The notes below the pieces were generated by a model that had not been told where the DNA came from, ran no database searches, and worked only from the letters and a program-made list of their open reading frames with translations. A DNA stretch of 64,000 bases from the NCBI RefSeq assembly GCF_040676675.1, contig NZ_JBFAPK010000028.1, forward strand, positions 1 to 64,000. Direction: 5' to 3'. Of the stretch, positions 60,846 through 64,000 are shown piece by piece (the stretch's first letter is position 1; each line of letters opens with the position of its first letter). A program made the translations under genes and the position numbers. The stretch comes from JBFAPK01 sp040676675. Its GTDB lineage: Bacteria; Actinomycetota; Actinomycetes; Mycobacteriales; Micromonosporaceae.

Positions 60846-62132
60846 ATGCCGGCCATGCCGCGCGACAGGAGCCCGGACAGCACCCTCGCGCTGCTGCGCG
60901 ACGGCTACCGGTTCGTCTCCCGCCGCTGCGACCGGTACGGCACGGACGTCTTCCAGACCCGGCTGCTGCTGCGGCGCACCATCTGCATGCGCGGGCGGGA
61001 GGCGGCGCGGCTCTTCTACGACCAGGACCGCTTCCAGCGCCACGGGGCCGCGCCGCTGCGCCTGCAACAGACGCTGCTCGGCAAGGGCGGCGTACAGAGC
61101 CTCGACGGCGAGGCGCACGCCGCCCGCAAGCGGCTGCTCATCTCCCTCCTGCGACCGGAGCGGATCCACGCCCTCGCCGACCGCTTCGAGCACGAGTGGC
61201 GGCAGCGGATCGAACTCTGGGCGGACGTCGACCGCGTGACGCTCTACGACGAGGTGGCGCGGATGCTCTGCCGCGCGGTCTTCGCCTGGGTGGGCGTGCC
61301 GCTGGCCCAGTCGGAGGTCACACGCCGCACGGTGGAGATCCACGCGATGATCGAGGGCGGCGGCCAGGCCGGTCCGGCGCACTGGCGGGCGCGGTGGACC
61401 CGGAACCGGGCGGAGCAGCAGCTCGCCGAGCTGGTCGAGCAGGTACGCCGGGGGCGGTACCGGCTGCCGGAGGGCACCCCGCTGCGGGAGATCGCCGAGC
61501 ACCGTGACCACACCGGTCGGCTACTCAAGCCCCGTGCCGCCGCCGTCTGCACACTCAACCTGCTGCGACCGACGGTGGCGGTCGACCGGTTCGTCACCTT
61601 CGCCGCGCTCGCGCTGCACGAGCAGCCCCGGTGGCGGCAGCGGCTGCGCGACGACCCGGCGATGGTAGGACCGTTCGTGCACGAGGTACGCCGCTACTAC
61701 CCGCTCTTCCCGACGGCGATCGCCCGGGTACGCCGCCCGTTCGACTGGCACGGCTACCACTTTCCCCGGGGCCGGCGCACCCTGCTGGACCTCTACGGCA
61801 CCGACCACGATCCGCGCCTCTGGCCCGACCCGGAGCGCTTCGACCCGGAGAGGTTCGCCCCGGAGCGGCTGCGTGGCCAGGAGATCGACGCGTTCAGCCT
61901 CATCCCGCAGGGCGGCGGCGACCCCTACCCGGGGCACCGCTGCCCCGGCGAGTGGGCCACCATCGAGCTGCTCGAACGGGCGGTCGCCCTGCTCGCCGGC
62001 GCGATGACGTACGACGTGCCGGAGCAGGACCTGCGCGTCAACCTGGGCCGGATGCCGACGCTGCCGGCCAGCGGGTTCGTCATGACGAACGTACGGGCCG
62101 CGCCGGTCCGCTCGTCCCTCCCGACCGGATGA
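60846..62132 (+). CDS. CYP152-type cytochrome P450 peroxygenase
   Basis: 428 residues. The heme loop IPQGGGDPYPGHRCPGEWA (Cys366) with PQGGGD is the hallmark of CYP152 fatty acid peroxygenases, as is NLLRPTVAVDRFVTFAALAL with Arg241-Pro242, which binds the substrate carboxylate and replaces the usual I-helix acid/alcohol pair. The position corresponding to residue 85 of P450-BSbeta is Gln84 in GGVQSLDGEAH (His in the decarboxylase OleT). So it should hydroxylate fatty acids at alpha or beta with hydrogen peroxide, without redox partner. Start ATG follows GGGGGGA. Confidence 0.92.
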   Translation: MPAMPRDRSPDSTLALLRDGYRFVSRRCDRYGTDVFQTRLLLRRTICMRGREAARLFYDQDRFQRHGAAPLRLQQTLLGKGGVQSLDGEAHAARKRLLISLLRPERIHALADRFEHEWRQRIELWADVDRVTLYDEVARMLCRAVFAWVGVPLAQSEVTRRTVEIHAMIEGGGQAGPAHWRARWTRNRAEQQLAELVEQVRRGRYRLPEGTPLREIAEHRDHTGRLLKPRAAAVCTLNLLRPTVAVDRFVTFAALALHEQPRWRQRLRDDPAMVGPFVHEVRRYYPLFPTAIARVRRPFDWHGYHFPRGRRTLLDLYGTDHDPRLWPDPERFDPERFAPERLRGQEIDAFSLIPQGGGDPYPGHRCPGEWATIELLERAVALLAGAMTYDVPEQDLRVNLGRMPTLPASGFVMTNVRAAPVRSSLPTG

Positions 62133-62275
62133 GGCGTTATCCGCGTACCGGCGGAGGGTAAGTCCCTGTTTGCCCGTCCGCTCGGGCACGTCGCCCTTCC
62201 CCCGGGCACGCCGGAACCCCGCACGCCGGAACCGGCAGGCCGGGACGGGCACGTCGGGACGCGAGGAGGCACGCC

Positions 62276-62737
62276 GTGGGCCGGGACAGTCGACCGGACA
62301 ACCTGTTCAGCACCGCCGCCCGTGGCGGGGTACGCGGGGCGATCGCCTCGATGGCGATGTCCGGGATGAGGCAGGCGACCACCTCGCTCGGCCTGCTCGA
62401 CGAGGTACCGCCGGACGCGATTCTGCGGCGTACCGCCCCGCGGATCGTCTCGCGGGTGCCGGTGCGACGCCGGCGCGCCCTGGTGGAGTTCGTCCACTGG
62501 TCGTACGGCTCCGCCGGTGGGGTGCTCTTCGGGGCGCTGCCCCGAGGGCTGCGCCGCCGGCCCTGGGTGGGCCCCCTCTACGGGTTCGCCTTCTGGGCCC
62601 TGTACGAGGCGGTGCTGGCCCCGGCGCTCGGGCTGGAGGAGCACCGCAAGGACGTACGCCAGCAGGCCGCCGTCCTCGCCGACCACCTGCTCTACGGCGC
62701 GGTCGTCGCCTCCTCCCCCTGGCCGCACGCCGACTGA
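62276..62737 (+). CDS. Membrane protein of the DUF6789/YagU-like kind
   Basis: 153 residues, GTG with GAGGAGG upstream. GGVRGAIASMAMSGMRQATT and EFVHWSYGSAGGVLFGALPR, GPLYGFAFWALYEAVLAPAL suggest three to four membrane segments with Gly motifs. Family assignment is by pattern only; function unknown. It follows the P450 gene by 143 bases on the same strand. Confidence 0.6.
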   Translation: MGRDSRPDNLFSTAARGGVRGAIASMAMSGMRQATTSLGLLDEVPPDAILRRTAPRIVSRVPVRRRRALVEFVHWSYGSAGGVLFGALPRGLRRRPWVGPLYGFAFWALYEAVLAPALGLEEHRKDVRQQAAVLADHLLYGAVVASSPWPHAD

Positions 62738-62936
62738 CCGCTCGGCGCACGCCGGGCCCCCGCCCTCGCCAGCGACGTTCGGATGTCGAAGAGCTCGGCA
62801 ACGGCGTGCCCGGAACCGGCAGGCGCGCTCCCCGCGAGCGGCAACCAGGCCAACCTGCGAGGCGATGGCGGGTGCACGGACCTGCCGACGAGCGGATACT
62901 TGCGGCGGTCTCCGAGGTGATCGCCGCCGGGTGCTC

Positions 62937-63335
62937 TCAGGGGCGTGCGTCGAATTGGGCCCGGGCCTCGAAGACGCGGTCCATGTGCGTCTCCGCCCAC
63001 TTCTTGATCGCGATCATGACCGGGAACAGTTCATGGCCGAGCGGGGTGAGCGCGTAGTCGACGCGGACCGGCACCGAGGCAGTGACCGTGCGGGTGACCA
63101 GGCCGTCGCGCTCCAGCGTCCGCAGGGTCTGGGTAAGCATCTTCTGACTGACCCCGGCGATGCGCTGGGCGAGTTCGCCGTGCCGCTGCGGGCCGTCGGC
63201 AAGCGCCGGGATCACCAGGGCGACCCACTTGTCGGTGAGCCTGCTCAGCAGCTCACGGGTCGGGCAACCTTCCAGGAACGCGTCGTAGTCGCGTTTGGCC
63301 TGTTCGCGGCGTTGTGCCGCGGTCGTCGTCGCCAT
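62937..63335 (-). CDS. HxlR-family regulator
   Basis: 132 residues from ATG 63335 (GGAGGGCAGG upstream). EGCPTRELLSRLTDKWVALV and IPALADGPQRHGELAQRIAG, VSQKMLTQTLRTLERDGLVT give the winged HTH of HxlR proteins; Cys33-type residue in EGCPTR may act as redox sensor, as in relatives. It is divergent from an oxidoreductase gene that it probably controls. Confidence 0.9.
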   Translation of the reverse strand: MATTTAAQRREQAKRDYDAFLEGCPTRELLSRLTDKWVALVIPALADGPQRHGELAQRIAGVSQKMLTQTLRTLERDGLVTRTVTASVPVRVDYALTPLGHELFPVMIAIKKWAETHMDRVFEARAQFDARP

Positions 63336-63441
63336 CCTGCCCTCCATCCGGTGCCCTAGGCACTTCACGGTACCTACTTACTCGCGGTGCCGATGATTCG
63401 TACGGTCATGGTGATCAGGAAATCCCACGAAGGAGACGGCG
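63336..63441. promoter_or_regulatory. Divergent control region of the hxlR-oxidoreductase pair
   Basis: 106 bases. GGTACC-TACTTACT near 63370-63383 has TAC/GTA half-sites like those bound by HxlR-type regulators, and AAGGAG precedes the ATG at 63442. Exact promoter hexamers cannot be set. Confidence 0.4.
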
Positions 63442-64000
63442 ATGCGCGCAGTCAGCTATGAACAGTTCGGAGGGCCGGAGGTCCTGCACGTGGCCGACGT
63501 GCCGGTACCCGAGCCCGGGCCGGGGCAGGTGCGGGTACGGGTCGCGGCGTCGGTGGTACATCCGGTCGATCTGATGGTCCGCTCCGGTCGGTTCCCGGCC
63601 CCGTTGCCGACCGGTCTGCCGTACACGCCTGGCTGGGACGTCGCCGGCAGCGTCGACGCGGTCGGGTCATCGGTCGAGGAGTTCACGATCGGCGACGAGG
63701 TCATCGGCTTCTCGCCGTGGCTACAGACCACGGTCGGTGCCCACGCGGAGTACGTGGTCCTCGACGCCGCCTGGCTGACCTCCGCGCCCACCGGCGTCCC
63801 CGCCACCGAAGCGGCGACCCTGCCGACCAATGGTCTCGCCGCCGCCCAGGCCCTCGACCTGCTCGCGCTCCCGGCGGGTTCGGCCGTGCTCGTCACCGGC
63901 GCCGCCGGGCAGGTCGGTGGGTTCGTTCTGGCGCTGGCCCGGGCGGCGGGTCTGCACGCCACGGGACTCGCCGGGGCCGACGACCGCGAGTTCGTCGAGT
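63442..64000 (+). CDS. NADP-dependent quinone oxidoreductase-like protein, 5' part
   Basis: 186 codons in the window; the gene continues past 64000. MRAVSYEQFGGPEVLHVADV opening, GroES-like domain with ASVVHPVDLMVRSGRF and YTPGWDVAGSVDAVG, then the nucleotide site VLVTGAAGQVGGFVLALARA. A zinc-free member of the MDR family, distinct from the paralog at 12706. Divergent from HxlR, it is likely induced by reactive electrophiles or quinones. Confidence 0.88.
   Translation, partial: MRAVSYEQFGGPEVLHVADVPVPEPGPGQVRVRVAASVVHPVDLMVRSGRFPAPLPTGLPYTPGWDVAGSVDAVGSSVEEFTIGDEVIGFSPWLQTTVGAHAEYVVLDAAWLTSAPTGVPATEAATLPTNGLAAAQALDLLALPAGSAVLVTGAAGQVGGFVLALARAAGLHATGLAGADDREFVE

Noticed and set aside
1..64000. 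tRNA/rRNA genes, CRISPR arrays, insertion sequences, phage integrase or att sites
   Set aside because: Looked for on both strands; no cloverleaf with CCA-like acceptor context, no regular spacer array, no transposase or recombinase motifs were recognised.

Overview
The window is about 73% G+C, has strongly G/C-biased third codon positions, many short operons with ATGA or GTGA overlaps, and gene families typical of actinomycetes (SARP, DUF397/XRE pairs, ECF sigma factors with extensions, secreted CBM13 enzymes, Tat-exported multicopper oxidase). It looks like chromosomal DNA of a filamentous actinomycete, most likely Micromonosporaceae. The family assignment is inference. No tRNA, rRNA, CRISPR array, transposase or integrase was recognised.

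Layout. 0-2 kb: 5' end of a secreted CBM13 lectin-type protein and a lipoprotein related to copper ascorbate-dependent monooxygenases. 2.1-11.3 kb (minus strand): a compact type II PKS operon of spore-pigment (whiE) type, in transcription order TcmI cyclase, fused acetyl-CoA carboxylase beta/alpha subunit, BCCP, biotin carboxylase, an ACP fused to an aromatase/cyclase, cupin, KS-alpha, chain length factor, ABM monooxygenase and a SchA/CurD protein. A divergent SARP activator (11.8-12.7 kb) flanks it, and a SARP-type direct repeat sits upstream of the operon. The operon makes its own malonyl-CoA, and no ketoreductase is present, so an unreduced aromatic pigment is expected. 12.7-30 kb: regulated oxidoreductase with TetR, alpha/beta hydrolases, secreted phospholipase D, a NarL-type two-component system next to an ABC transporter, a GH10 xylanase divergent from an esterase, a TMEM175-like channel, an extended ECF sigma factor overlapping a STAS gene, a macro-domain protein and a HEAT-repeat protein.

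30-53 kb is a mosaic of small genes and single-gene regulators with several damaged genes: a half-length inositol monophosphatase relative, a LysR gene with a frameshift, a YwqG-like gene with an in-frame amber codon, and a SigE-type sigma factor remnant. It also holds an enolase-superfamily epimerase with RidA, a TetR-controlled TDT transporter with a perfect palindromic operator, a monooxygenase-MarR pair, an ECF42-DGPF pair, an unusual beta-helix/AAA+ ATPase fusion, and an XRE-DUF397 pair divergent from three coupled small genes.

53-64 kb: an Hsp70-like ATPase fused to a duplicated membrane module, then a redox-rich stretch (Tat multicopper oxidase, MRJP/yellow-like protein, FAD oxidoreductase, CYP152-type P450 peroxygenase, membrane protein), and finally an HxlR regulator divergent from an NADPH:quinone-type oxidoreductase that runs off the end.

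Strongest leads: the ACP-aromatase fusion with built-in carboxylase genes, the beta-helix/AAA+ fusion, the Hsp70-membrane fusion, the Gln-type CYP152, and the amber-interrupted YwqG gene.
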